Counted from the stretch's first letter, positions 35,773 to 45,240 are shown. The stretch: DNA of 64,000 nucleotides from Hyphomicrobiales bacterium (GCA_017305665.1 JAFKKH010000013.1:103508-167507); one strand, 5' to 3'. The notes: generated from the letters alone by a model not told the origin. Numbers and translations are program-made.

Positions 35773-36936
35773 ATGGTCGATGACAGACATGATGACGCAT
35801 CGCAGGAGGGAGCTCGGCCGAAGCGTTCGCCGCCCACCATCGATCTCGAGGCGACCGAGATTTCCAGGCCCGCAGATGATGCCGGACAGGCCGATGCAGG
35901 AGAGGCCGACAAGACGGCCGAGGGTCAACCAGAACCGGTTGACGAGCCAGCCGCGTCTCCGCGCGTGCCATCTCAAAAAGCTTCGATTGCGATCTCAGCG
36001 ATCATGGGCGCCGTTGCTGCGGCCTGTGTGATCGGTGGGGCATGGTTCGCGGGTTGGCCTGCATCACCGGCTGTCCCGCAAGTCGGCCAAACGGAATTCG
36101 GCGATCTCTCGAATCGCGTTGCCGGGCTGGAGTCCAAGGCGAACAAGCCGCCGGCATCGGTGCCGCTCGATCCGGCCGTCGGGAAGCGGATCGACACGCT
36201 GGAGAAATCCGTCGCCTCGTTGCGTGATGAATTGACGGCGGTCCGTGGACAATCCGACAAGCTGGCTGCGGCGCTGAAGGATGTTGCGGCAGCGCCTCGC
36301 GATGCCGCCGACGCGTCAGATGTCAGCGGTATCACGGCGCGACTCGCCCAGATCGAGCAGACCACGAAAACGCTGACGGCCGAGACCGCCAAGCATGACG
36401 CGGCGTCAACCGACGATGCACCGCTTCGCCGCGTGGTCGCGGCGACGCTGTTGAACGTGTCGGTGCGGAACGGCGAGCCTTACAGCGAGTTGCTGGCCGC
36501 GTCGAAATCGCTGGCCGCCGATCCCAATTCGCTGAAGCCGTTGGAAGCGTTCGCGGGTTCCGGCGTTCCGAAAGCCAATGCGCTGTGCCGCGAACTGCTC
36601 GCGATGATGCCCAAACTTGCGCCGGCGCCGGCGGCAGCCACGCCCGGTGGCGGTATCGTGAATAGCTTGCAGGAAAGTGCGGCGCGGCTGGTGCGCATCG
36701 AGCGGACCGACGGAAAGTCAGGCAGTTCGGGCCATCCGGTCATCGCCCGCATCACCGCGGCCGCTTTACATAATGATGTCGCAGCGGCAAGGCGCGAGTT
36801 GAATGAGCTCCCGCCAACCGAGCGCGCTGCGGCGCAGCCCTGGATCGCCAAGGCCGATGCGCGCGATGCCGCGCTCGCAGCTTCACATCAGTTCGCAGCC
36901 GACGCGATGGCGGCGCTGACCAAACCGGCGCAATAG
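35773..36936 (+). CDS. Alphaproteobacterial Mic60 (mitofilin) homologue
   Basis: 387 residues: an acidic, Pro-rich N-terminus (about 1-70), one transmembrane helix (about 75-93), a coiled-coil region (about 105-220) and a C-terminal helical domain with ARITAAALHNDVAAARRELNELPP, the mitofilin-like end. This architecture, and its position between hemD and hemY, match the alphaMic60 proteins that shape intracytoplasmic membranes or bind the outer membrane in alphaproteobacteria (family knowledge). It belongs to the hemCD operon by spacing (55 bp). Confidence 0.83.
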   Translation: MVDDRHDDASQEGARPKRSPPTIDLEATEISRPADDAGQADAGEADKTAEGQPEPVDEPAASPRVPSQKASIAISAIMGAVAAACVIGGAWFAGWPASPAVPQVGQTEFGDLSNRVAGLESKANKPPASVPLDPAVGKRIDTLEKSVASLRDELTAVRGQSDKLAAALKDVAAAPRDAADASDVSGITARLAQIEQTTKTLTAETAKHDAASTDDAPLRRVVAATLLNVSVRNGEPYSELLAASKSLAADPNSLKPLEAFAGSGVPKANALCRELLAMMPKLAPAPAAATPGGGIVNSLQESAARLVRIERTDGKSGSSGHPVIARITAAALHNDVAAARRELNELPPTERAAAQPWIAKADARDAALAASHQFAADAMAALTKPAQ

Positions 36937-36943
36937 GTTCCTG

Positions 36944-38620
36944 ATGTCCCGCATCATCCTGTTCCTCATTCTGATTGCCCTCGCGGCGGCGGGCGCGGCC
37001 TGGGTCGCCGATCAATCCGGCACGATGGTGCTGTCGTGGAGCGTCTGGCGCATCGAAACCAGTTTTCCGGTTTTCGTGTTGGCGCTGGGTATACTCGTTG
37101 TTGCCGCCGTGCTGCTGTGGACGATCTTCCGCGGGCTATGGCGGACACCCGAACGCATCCGGCGCGGTCGCCGCGAGCGGCAGCAAGCACGGGGACACCG
37201 TGCGATTACCCATGGATTGCTAGCGATCGGTCACGGCGATGCGGCTGCGGCACGCACGCATGCCGAGGTGGCGCGGCGGCTGGCCTCGCATGATCCCCTG
37301 GCGCTGCTGCTGCACGCGCAATCCGCGCAGCTCGACGGCGATCGCGAGGGTGCGCAGCGCGCCTTCCGGGCCATGGCCGAACGCCCCGACACGCGGCTGC
37401 TCGGCTTGCGCGGGCTTTTCATCGAAGCGCAGCGCGCCGACGATCCCGCGGCCGCGGTGACCATCGCGGAAGAGGCGTTGAAGCATGCACCGTCATCGGC
37501 GTGGGCGTCGCAGGCGGCGCTCGGGTTTCGCTGCGCGGGAGGCGACTGGACCGGGGCGCTGGCCATTCTCGATAACAATCTTTCCTCGGGCCTGATCGAC
37601 AAGGCGCAGTATCGCCGCCAGCGCGGCGTATTGCTGACGGCGCGGGCGCTGGAGCTTGAGGTGTCCGATCGCGATCTGTCGCGGGATACCGTCATGGAAG
37701 CGATCAAGCTTGCACCGACCTTGATTCCGGCGGCGGTGCTCGCGAGCAAGTTTGAGAGCGAAGCGCATCAGATCCGCCGCGCCATGCGGATCGTCGAGGC
37801 CGCGTGGCTCGCCCAGCCGCATCCCGATCTCGCCGAGGCCTACGCCCATGTCCGGCTCGGCGACTCGGCACGGCAGCGGCTGGTGCGTGTCGAGACGCTG
37901 GCAGCGAAGGTCCCCGGTCATCCGGAAGGCGCGCTGGCGGTCGCGCGCGCGGCGATCGATGCCAGTGAATTCGCCCGTGCGCGCGAAGCGCTTGAACCGC
38001 TGCTCGCGGAGCCGACCCAGCGGGTCGCCATGCTGATGGCGGAGATCGAGCGCAGCGAACATGGCGACAGTGGTCGCGCCCGCGCCTGGACGCTGCGGGC
38101 CGTGCGCGCCCGGCACGATCCGGTCTGGACCGCGGACGGTTACGTGTCGGACCGCTGGCGTCCGGTGTCGCCCGTGACCGGACGGCTCGATGCGTTCCAG
38201 TGGCAGACGCCGCTGGCGTCGCTGCCATCCGACAAATCCGATGTGGTCGATGCGGATAGTCCCGAACGTGCCGCGAGCGAACCGCCGCGCGTCGTCGAGG
38301 CCCTCCCCATCGAGCCTGAGCCCCCGGAAGAGACCGCAGCCCAGGACAATGCACCGCCGGAGGTTTCGATCGAATCGGCTTCGCCCGAGGTTGCCGCCGC
38401 GCCGGCTCCGGTATCGGCGGCGCCGCCGATTTTCCGGGCAAGGGCGAATCCCGGAAAAGCCGACGTGCCGGTTATTCCAGCGGTGATCCCCATTGTGCGT
38501 GCGCCGGACGATCCCGGGGTCGATGACGGCCCTGAAAACGATGAATTCGCTGAACAAATCGCCCCTGGCACGCGCCAGGCCGGCGGCTGGCGCGGGTTCC
38601 TGTCGCGCTGGGGCGGCTGA
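36944..38620 (+). CDS. HemY-domain membrane protein with TPR-like repeats
   Basis: 558 residues. Two N-terminal transmembrane segments (about 3-22 and 42-64) are followed by the HemY_N domain and a long TPR-like helical region (about 85-390). The C-terminal 150 residues are Pro, Glu and Ala rich and probably disordered. HemY of this type is an inner-membrane protein found with hemC and hemD; its role in haem synthesis or envelope assembly is not settled. It begins 7 bp after the Mic60 homologue. Confidence 0.88.
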   Translation: MSRIILFLILIALAAAGAAWVADQSGTMVLSWSVWRIETSFPVFVLALGILVVAAVLLWTIFRGLWRTPERIRRGRRERQQARGHRAITHGLLAIGHGDAAAARTHAEVARRLASHDPLALLLHAQSAQLDGDREGAQRAFRAMAERPDTRLLGLRGLFIEAQRADDPAAAVTIAEEALKHAPSSAWASQAALGFRCAGGDWTGALAILDNNLSSGLIDKAQYRRQRGVLLTARALELEVSDRDLSRDTVMEAIKLAPTLIPAAVLASKFESEAHQIRRAMRIVEAAWLAQPHPDLAEAYAHVRLGDSARQRLVRVETLAAKVPGHPEGALAVARAAIDASEFARAREALEPLLAEPTQRVAMLMAEIERSEHGDSGRARAWTLRAVRARHDPVWTADGYVSDRWRPVSPVTGRLDAFQWQTPLASLPSDKSDVVDADSPERAASEPPRVVEALPIEPEPPEETAAQDNAPPEVSIESASPEVAAAPAPVSAAPPIFRARANPGKADVPVIPAVIPIVRAPDDPGVDDGPENDEFAEQIAPGTRQAGGWRGFLSRWGG

Positions 38621-38727
38621 TAGCGGCGTTATTTACGGCTCAGCGCGGCCAGTTCTTGCAAAGGCGGGCAGCGCCCGATATCAGAAGCCCGGTGCGCAGG
38701 GCCGTTGCCTCGAGCGCCGCATGGTCC

Positions 38728-38803
38728 GCCGCAATAGCTCAGCTGGTAGAGCACGTCATTCGTAATGACGGGGTCGGGGGTTCGAATCCCTCTTGCGGCA
38801 CCA
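38728..38803 (+). tRNA. tRNA-Thr (CGT)
   Basis: 76 nt. Acceptor GCCGCAA pairs with TTGCGGC (38793-38799), then A and an encoded CCA (38801-38803). The anticodon loop reads TTCGTAA with anticodon CGT at 38761-38763, decoding ACG. D and T arms (GCTC/GAGC and TTCGAAT loop) are intact. Confidence 0.97.
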
Positions 38804-39121
38804 GCCTCCTTTGAATTCCGTCTGACAGCAATCACGTCATCAGGTGTTTGGGCAGTTGCGTTCCGCTGCTGCACGCGTCCTTGTTCAACAAGCCCGCGGC
38901 GCAAGCGCCGCATCGCTGCGCGAGCGGCATCAGGGTGCGGCCTTGTCCTCGGCTGCATGCGTCGCTCGCGCTGATGCCGTGCTTCATACGAAATGTCCGA
39001 GATATTCTCGGCGAGCAGATCAGTTTGCCGAACCTGCTCAATTGGGTTATCCAAAAATCCAACGTACAAAATTCAGCGCATAGCCTAGAACAACAAAACA
39101 ACAAGATAGCGAGGAACGTCC
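38804..39121 (+). other. 318-bp gap between tRNA-Thr and the branched-chain ABC operon
   Basis: No gene is supported. It contains a perfect GCGGCGC-AA-GCGCCGC hairpin (38896-38911) and a longer-range CGGCATCAG / CTGATGCCG pair (38925-38933, 38971-38979). The last 50 bp are A-rich and end in GCGAGGA before the ATG at 39122. It probably includes the operon's promoter and leader. Confidence 0.5.
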
Positions 39122-40363
39122 ATGTCCATTACACGCCGCTCATTCGGTATCGGTACGGCCGGCCTGACGCTGGGTGCAGTCGCTGCGCCCTGGATTCGCA
39201 CGGCCAATGCCGCGGCTCCGATCAAGATCGGCGTGATCAATTCGATGAGCGGCGGCCTCGCCGCCTATGCGCAGGAGGGACAGCCTGCGTTCGAATACAT
39301 CATCAAGAAGATCAATGCGGAAGGCGGGATCAAGAGCAAGGGCGGCGCCAAGATCGAACTGATCCAGGCCGATGATACCAGCCAGCCGGCGCGGACTGCG
39401 ACCGAAGCGCGCAGGCTGATCACCGAGGAGAAGGTCAATCTTCTTACCGGCACCATCCTTAGCGCGCAGATGCTTGCGCTGACGCCCGTGCTCGACGAAC
39501 TGAAGATGCCGACGCTGTCGGTCTGGGCCGGTGGATCGCACTCGAACTACATGTTCACGCTGGGCTATCCTTATGACCGCGGTTATGCCCAGACGATGCA
39601 CGACTTTGTCGTATTTTTGCGTGACGCGGAAAAATTCAACATCAAGACCGCTGTCATGGGCTACTCGAATTACGAGGCCGGCCAGCAGGTCAACAAATTC
39701 CTGGTCGAAAAGCTCAAGGCCAGCGGCGTCAGCGTCATCGGCGAGGCGCCGCTCGATATCCGCGCGCAGGATCAAACCTCCGCGATGATCCGCATCCGCT
39801 CGCTGAAGCCCGACGTGGTGGTCGGCCTCGTCACGCCCCGCGACGGCATTTTGCTGCATCAGGCGCGCTACAACCTCAACTATCACGGCAGCATCTTCTG
39901 CGGCGGCACCGGCGGCTATTCCGACCTGTCGCTGTGGAAAGACCTCGGTCCCGAGATCGGCAAGGCGGTGCTGACCAAGAATCTGTTCGGCATGACTGGT
40001 TTCAGCCCGGGCGCGAAAATCGACTCCATGCAGAAGGTCATCACCGAGTTGCGCGATGTTGCCAAGCTGACCCGCATCGGCCAGGGCGCGATCCAGTACG
40101 CACAGGCCGGCCGGGTGTTGCAGCAGGTGCTGGAGACGTCGGCGTCGCTGGAAAGCGATGCGCTGCTCGATGCCTTCAAGAAGGTCCACATCCCCTTCGG
40201 CGATCCGAATCTCTACGTGGCGAAGCCGAAGGGTCTGCAGTTCGCAGACGATCGCTTGCTGAAGGACGGAAGTGCCATGTTCATCCAGTGGACGCCCGAC
40301 CAACAGCAACAGGTCATCTTCCCGAAGGAATTCGCCCAGACCACGCCACGTCCCCGCGTGTGA
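39122..40363 (+). CDS. Branched-chain-type ABC transporter substrate-binding protein
   Basis: 413 residues. The N-terminus SITRRSFGIGTAGLTLGAVAAPWIRTANA is a twin-arginine signal (RRSFG), so the protein is probably exported folded. The mature part is the type I periplasmic-binding (Peripla_BP_6/LivJ) fold: IKIGVINSMSGGLAAYAQEGQPAFEYIIKKINAEGG. Family ligands range from branched-chain amino acids to amides, urea and aromatic acids; I cannot choose among them. It is the first gene of a complete five-gene importer operon (39.1-43.7 kb). Confidence 0.92.
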   Translation: MSITRRSFGIGTAGLTLGAVAAPWIRTANAAAPIKIGVINSMSGGLAAYAQEGQPAFEYIIKKINAEGGIKSKGGAKIELIQADDTSQPARTATEARRLITEEKVNLLTGTILSAQMLALTPVLDELKMPTLSVWAGGSHSNYMFTLGYPYDRGYAQTMHDFVVFLRDAEKFNIKTAVMGYSNYEAGQQVNKFLVEKLKASGVSVIGEAPLDIRAQDQTSAMIRIRSLKPDVVVGLVTPRDGILLHQARYNLNYHGSIFCGGTGGYSDLSLWKDLGPEIGKAVLTKNLFGMTGFSPGAKIDSMQKVITELRDVAKLTRIGQGAIQYAQAGRVLQQVLETSASLESDALLDAFKKVHIPFGDPNLYVAKPKGLQFADDRLLKDGSAMFIQWTPDQQQQVIFPKEFAQTTPRPRV

Positions 40364-40372
40364 GACCCGTCC

Positions 40373-41084
40373 GTGGCTCTGCTCGAGGTCGAGAAAGTCA
40401 CCAAGCGGTTCGGCGGGCTTGTCGCCCTGAACGACGTCAGTTTTTCTGTCGCGCAGGGCGAGATTCTCGGAATCATTGGCCCGAACGGCGCCGGCAAAAC
40501 GACGCTGTTCAGCGCGATCTCCGGCTTTGCGCCGCCAAGCAGCGGTGACGTTCGTTTCGACGGCACCAGCATCGTCGGTGTGCTGCCGGACCGGCTGGTG
40601 CGGCGCGGGCTGATCCGCAGCTTCCAGATCGTGCAGACTTTCGCCGACATGACCACGCTTGACGTCGTGACGACTGCGGCGTTGACGCGGCGGCCGATCC
40701 GCGAGGCCATCGACTACGCCGCGCATGTACTCGGCCGCGTCGGTCTTGCCGGCAAGGAGCATCTGACGCCGCTCACGCTCTCCTTGCAGGACAAGAAGCT
40801 GCTCGAGCTCGCCAAGTGTCTCGCGACGGATCCCCGCTGCATCCTGCTCGATGAGGTGATGGCGGGCCTGACCATGGCCGAAACCGACAAGCCGATCGCG
40901 GTCGTTCGTGAACTCAACCGGCAGGGCGTGACCATCGTCATGGTCGAGCACGTTATGCCTGTTATCATGCAGCTTGCGACGCGCATGGTGGTGATCAATT
41001 TCGGCGAGAAGATCGCGGAAGGGTCACCCGCGGACATCGTCAAGGATCAGCACGTCATCGACGCCTATTTCGGGGAGCATCTCG

Positions 41085-41092
<8 letters not shown>
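40373..41092 (+). CDS. ABC transporter ATP-binding protein, LivG type
   Basis: 239 residues. Walker A is GPNGAGKTT, Walker B ends CILLDEV, and the switch His is in VMVEHVM. The usual signature LSGGQ is replaced by LSLQDKKLLELAKCLA, a variation seen in a branch of the branched-chain group. It powers import together with the second ATPase. The GTG start at 40373 lies 9 bp after the binding-protein gene, and its end overlaps the next start. Confidence 0.92.
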
Positions 41093-41789
<697 letters not shown>

Positions 41790-41801
41790 GCGGAGGCCGA
41801 C

Positions 41802-42668
41802 GTGGCTGAATTTCTTCAAGCCCTGACGCAGGGCCTTCTGATCGGCAGCACCTACGGGTTGCTCGCGCTCGGGATGGGGCTGGTGTACGGCGTTAGCGGG
41901 GTCGTCAACTTCGCCCATGGCGACTTCATCGCGCTCGGCATGTTCATGTGCCTCGCGCTGTATTCCGCGCTCTCGCTCGATCCCTATGTGTCGATCATCA
42001 TCACCGTGCCTGTGATGATGGGTATAGGTGCGCTGGTCTATCGCTATCTGCTGCGCCCGATGGTCGGTTACAAATTCCTGATGATCGTGCAGTTGACGCT
42101 GGGGCTGAGCCTTGTGCTGCAGAACGGGATCCTGATGGTGTTCGGCGGGCAGCCGGCGCGCACGCCGTCGGCGGTGGAATCCAAATTGTGGATCCTTGGC
42201 GAGGTGGTGATGCGCGTTCCGCATGTCATCGCTTTTGTGGTGTCGTTTGCGCTGGCGATCGGTCTCTACGTGATGTTGCGCTCGACCGATTTCGGCCGCT
42301 CGATCCGCGCCGTGCATCAGAACGCCCATGCCGCGTCATTGATGGGAATCGACGTCGGGCGTGTGCAGGTTCTCACCTTCGCGCTGGGCATCGGTATTCT
42401 GGCGATCGCGGCGGCGCTATTGCTGCCGGGCACGCCGATCCAGCCGACCATGGGCTTGCGCTACACGGTCATCACGCTGCTGGTGGTGGTACTCGGTGGC
42501 ATGACGAATTTCGTCGGCATCATGCTGGGTGGTCTGGTGATCGGCATTTCCGAGGCGTTCGGAACGATCTACCTCTCGGACATTCTGGGAATGCTGCTGC
42601 CCTACGGCATCTTCGTTCTGATCATGCTGTTCCGGCCCCAGGGCCTGACCTGGGGAGCTGCGCGATGA
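41802..42668 (+). CDS. Branched-chain-type ABC permease, LivH type
   Basis: 288 residues, about eight transmembrane helices. FLQALTQGLLIGSTYGLLALGMGLVYGVSGVVNFAHGDFIALGMF is diagnostic of LivH-like permeases, and a second block AIGVDVGRVQ-like segment (MGIDVGRVQVLTFALGIGILAIAAALL) carries the coupling-helix region. The start is GTG 41802 with GGAGG upstream. The TGA overlaps the LivM start as ATGA. Confidence 0.94.
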   Translation: MAEFLQALTQGLLIGSTYGLLALGMGLVYGVSGVVNFAHGDFIALGMFMCLALYSALSLDPYVSIIITVPVMMGIGALVYRYLLRPMVGYKFLMIVQLTLGLSLVLQNGILMVFGGQPARTPSAVESKLWILGEVVMRVPHVIAFVVSFALAIGLYVMLRSTDFGRSIRAVHQNAHAASLMGIDVGRVQVLTFALGIGILAIAAALLLPGTPIQPTMGLRYTVITLLVVVLGGMTNFVGIMLGGLVIGISEAFGTIYLSDILGMLLPYGIFVLIMLFRPQGLTWGAAR

Positions 42669-43672
42669 GGCCCGAATTCTACAAGGTTCTGGCGTCGCCC
42701 GTGCTGTGGGGCATTCTGATTCTCGCAGCGCCGCTGCCGTTCCTGTTGCCGAGCTACTACCTGCATATCGTCATTCTGTCGCTCGTCTATGTGGCGCTGG
42801 CGTCATCGTGGAATATCGTCGGCGGCATGGCGGGTCAGATATCGCTCGCCCACAGTCTGTTCATCGGGACAGGTGCGATGCTCTCGACCGCACTGCTGCT
42901 GAAGCTCGGCATCAACATGTGGGTGGGCCTTTTGATCTCGGCGGCGATCTCGGCGATGCTGGCAGCGATGATCGCGTGGATCGATTACCGCTTCCGGCTC
43001 GGTCACCTCTCGTTCGTGCTGATCACATTGGCCTTCGCCGAAATGGGTGGGCTTGTCGTGGAAGGCTGGGATTTTCTCGGCGGTGCGTCGGGCCTGCTGC
43101 TGCCGCGCGACACCGGACACTTTCTCGATTTCCAGTTCGGAGGAAGCCACGGCGCCTTTTGGGTGATGCTGCTCCTCGCCGTCGTCTGCGTTCTCGTCAA
43201 CGTCGCGATCCTGAATGCGCCGCTGGGCTATTATCTCCGTACTATCCGCGACAATGAAAACGCCGCGCGCGCGATCGGCGTCAATGTCCTGCGTTACAAG
43301 GTCGCGGCGATGGTGATTTCGGCGGTGCTGGCCTCGATCGTCGGCACGGCCTATGTGCGCTATCTGACCTTTGCTGACCCCTATCTGCTGATCTCACCGG
43401 TCATCACCATCGAGATCGTGCTGTTCGCGACCGTCGGCGGGCTGGGAAGCGCGTTCGGACCGGCGCTCGGCGCGCTGCTTCTGGTCCCGCTCGGCGAAAT
43501 CCTGCGCGGTCAGCTCGGCGGCGTGTTGCCGGGGCTGCATTATTTCATCTATGGCATCGTGGTCATCGCCGTGATCCTGATCACCCCGCAGGGATTGCTG
43601 CCGTTGTTCGAGCGGCTATGGAAGCGTCGGCCCGGAGCCGCAGCGACCCGACCACCGACGGTCGCACCCTAG
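42665..43672 (+). CDS. Branched-chain-type ABC permease, LivM type
   Basis: 335 residues, about nine to ten transmembrane helices. VALASSWNIVGGMAGQISLAHSLFIGTGA and TIRDNENAARAIGVNVLRYKVAAMVISA are the LivM motifs. It is the last gene of the operon and pairs with the LivH-type permease to form the channel. The C-terminus is basic and Pro rich. The ATG is at 42665. Confidence 0.94.
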   Translation: MRPEFYKVLASPVLWGILILAAPLPFLLPSYYLHIVILSLVYVALASSWNIVGGMAGQISLAHSLFIGTGAMLSTALLLKLGINMWVGLLISAAISAMLAAMIAWIDYRFRLGHLSFVLITLAFAEMGGLVVEGWDFLGGASGLLLPRDTGHFLDFQFGGSHGAFWVMLLLAVVCVLVNVAILNAPLGYYLRTIRDNENAARAIGVNVLRYKVAAMVISAVLASIVGTAYVRYLTFADPYLLISPVITIEIVLFATVGGLGSAFGPALGALLLVPLGEILRGQLGGVLPGLHYFIYGIVVIAVILITPQGLLPLFERLWKRRPGAAATRPPTVAP

Positions 43673-43819
43673 GCTTCCAGACGCCCTGATCGGTTGCCTT
43701 CCTGTTGGTTCGCCCGGAACATCGCTTCCCGGCAGGCCCCGGACCATGCTAGGCGAGCGCCGGTCTCTGCGTCGGATAGCAGAGACGCGCACATTCGCGG
43801 GCATCCGGGGAAAAGCCAC

Positions 43820-44182
43820 ATGAAGTTTCTTCCGCTCCTGATTGTCATTCTGTTGCCGACAGCGGCTCTCGCACAAAATCCTTCGAACAAGCCGCCGATG
43901 GTCGGAGACCGGCCTCTGGTTCAGGTCAAGCCACGGCCGGCAAAACTCGCCAAGCCCGCCAAACCGCAAGCGATGGCGGTGCGCCTGCAGGCCTGCCTTG
44001 AGATCGAGGATGGGTCCAAGGGCCGGCTCGATTGCTATGACGCGGTGGTCGCGCCGCAGCCCAAGCCCAATGCGCCCGTCGCCAAGGCGGTCAAGGATTG
44101 CCGCTTCACCAAGGAAGAGGACGAGCGGTTGGCATGCTTCAATGGGTTCGTCGAACGGATACCGAAGCTGCCGGCGTCCTGA
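43820..44182 (+). CDS. Small secreted protein with two Cys-Cys repeats
   Basis: 120 residues with a signal peptide (about 1-19, ending ALAQ). After a Lys/Pro-rich linker come two similar motifs, ACLEIEDGSKGRLDCYD and DCRFTKEEDERLACFNGF, each a C-x(13-14)-C pair ending in an aromatic residue. I do not know the function; similar RLxCYD motifs appear in other small periplasmic proteins. The AT-like start context is weak. It lies downstream of the ABC importer with a gap of about 150 bp. Confidence 0.72.
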   Translation: MKFLPLLIVILLPTAALAQNPSNKPPMVGDRPLVQVKPRPAKLAKPAKPQAMAVRLQACLEIEDGSKGRLDCYDAVVAPQPKPNAPVAKAVKDCRFTKEEDERLACFNGFVERIPKLPAS

Positions 44183-44198
44183 GTCTATCCTCTGTCGT

Positions 44199-44402
44199 TC
44201 ACCGCGGCGTTTTCGGGCAGGCCGTGAAGCCGCCTTCGGGCGTCATAAGACAACCGGCCTTGATGGCTCCCGCGGCATACACATCAGCCACAGCTTCCGC
44301 GAGCGCGCTCACGAGTTCGGTGAACAGCGCGCCGGAGACACGGGCTATCTCCGCGTCGGTCAACGCTCGGGTTTTGCGCATGGTTTTCAAAGTATTGGTC
44401 AT
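44199..44402 (-). CDS. Candidate double-glycine-leader peptide (bacteriocin/RiPP-like precursor)
   Basis: 67 residues. The first 25 fit a double-glycine-type leader: LTDAEIARVSGA places Leu at -12, Glu at -8, Ile at -7, Val at -4 and Gly-Ala at -2/-1 if cleavage follows residue 25. The remaining 42 residues are small, Ala/Gly rich and carry two cysteines (51 and 62). The ATG at 44402 has an excellent AAAGGAG ribosome binding site and the frame has GC-rich third positions, so it is likely real. No peptidase-type ABC exporter or modifying enzyme is adjacent, so export and function are open. Confidence 0.72.
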   Translation of the reverse strand: MTNTLKTMRKTRALTDAEIARVSGALFTELVSALAEAVADVYAAGAIKAGCLMTPEGGFTACPKTPR

Positions 44403-44510
44403 GGTTCGCTCCTTTGCTTGACGGAGCGAGCATGGGCCATTCTTGCGCGGGTCTCAGTGGTGAGGGTCACACAAGCGGAGCGCGAACTGTTTCCGCTTGG
44501 TCAGCAATAG

Positions 44511-44828
44511 CTAGGCGGCGTCGCGCTGCGACTTCCGGCCGGCCTTCTTCGTCTCTGCCTGTGTCAGAAACCGCACGCCGAGCTGCTCGCCATTGACCCA
44601 GGCGAGTTCGCAGCGGCGATAAGCGAGTCCCGTCGTCGACAGCAGCAGAAAGAACTCTTTTAGATTGAGGCCTTCGATCGAATCCTCGACGGTCAGGCGT
44701 GCGCCGGTCTTGGAGACGTCCTCGATGACGCAGGAGCGCCGCCAGGTGCCGTCGATGCCCATCATCTGAGCTTCAAAGCGGTGCGAGAATTCGATCCGTT
44801 CTGCCTTGCGTTTTTCGTGAGCGCCCAT
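44511..44828 (-). CDS. PilZ-domain protein
   Basis: 105 residues. The N-terminal RKAERIEFSHR supplies the arginine-rich c-di-GMP motif and VIEDVSKTGARLTVE the D/NxSxxG motif. It probably binds c-di-GMP and relays it to an unknown partner. The ATG at 44828 is chosen because GAGG precedes it; the upstream ATG at 44864 is less likely. It lies upstream of the double-glycine peptide gene on the same strand, about 108 bp apart. Confidence 0.87.
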   Translation of the reverse strand: MGAHEKRKAERIEFSHRFEAQMMGIDGTWRRSCVIEDVSKTGARLTVEDSIEGLNLKEFFLLLSTTGLAYRRCELAWVNGEQLGVRFLTQAETKKAGRKSQRDAA

Positions 44829-44934
44829 GTCTGCCTCGCTGCAGCACGCTGGAATAGGCTCCATAATGCGTGGTATGTTCTAACCCATGGTAAAAATGCA
44901 CCGCGCTGGAACGCCGCGGTTTGCGCGCGCCGTT

Positions 44935-44952
44935 ATCACCCAAATGGGTGAT
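44935..44952. promoter_or_regulatory. 8-bp inverted repeat upstream of the Cys-rich protein gene
   Basis: ATCACCCA and TGGGTGAT flank AA, a perfect 18-bp dyad 49 bp upstream of the start at 45001. It could be an operator; the regulator is unknown. Confidence 0.45.
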
Positions 44953-45000
44953 GGAACGATGCGGGCTCCCGTGAATTTCATCCAGTTGATGGGAGCATCG

Positions 45001-45228
45001 ATGTTTCGCGTTGTCGCGTTGTCTCTTCTGTCGTTGCTGGCGATTACGGCAACGGCATCAGCACAGACCGCTGCCGAGCGGCATAGGTCCGGCTGCACGC
45101 GTGATGTGGTGCGGCATTGCCGCGCCAAGATGAATGACGGCGATATGGTCGTGTTGGCGTGCCTGAAAGAGCATCGCGCCAAGCTCAGCAAGACTTGCGC
45201 CAGGACACTGGCCGAGCACGGTCAATAG
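45001..45228 (+). CDS. Small secreted Cys-rich-repeat protein
   Basis: 75 residues with a signal peptide (MFRVVALSLLSLLAITATA, cleavage after SAQ). The mature part, CTRDVVRHCRAK...CLKEHRAKLSKTC, matches the Cys-rich FGFR/Golgi-protein-1 repeat pattern (four Cys). Function in bacteria is unknown. I choose the ATG at 45001 because GGGAG is six bases upstream and the signal peptide begins there; the frame extends back to 44887. Confidence 0.78.
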   Translation: MFRVVALSLLSLLAITATASAQTAAERHRSGCTRDVVRHCRAKMNDGDMVVLACLKEHRAKLSKTCARTLAEHGQ

Positions 45229-45240
45229 ACATCGCAACGA

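Noticed and set aside
39140-40951. A 603-codon open frame on the - strand
   Set aside because: It runs antisense to the ABC binding-protein and LivG-type genes, has no recognisable domain and is rich in His, Asp and Arg as expected for a mirror frame.
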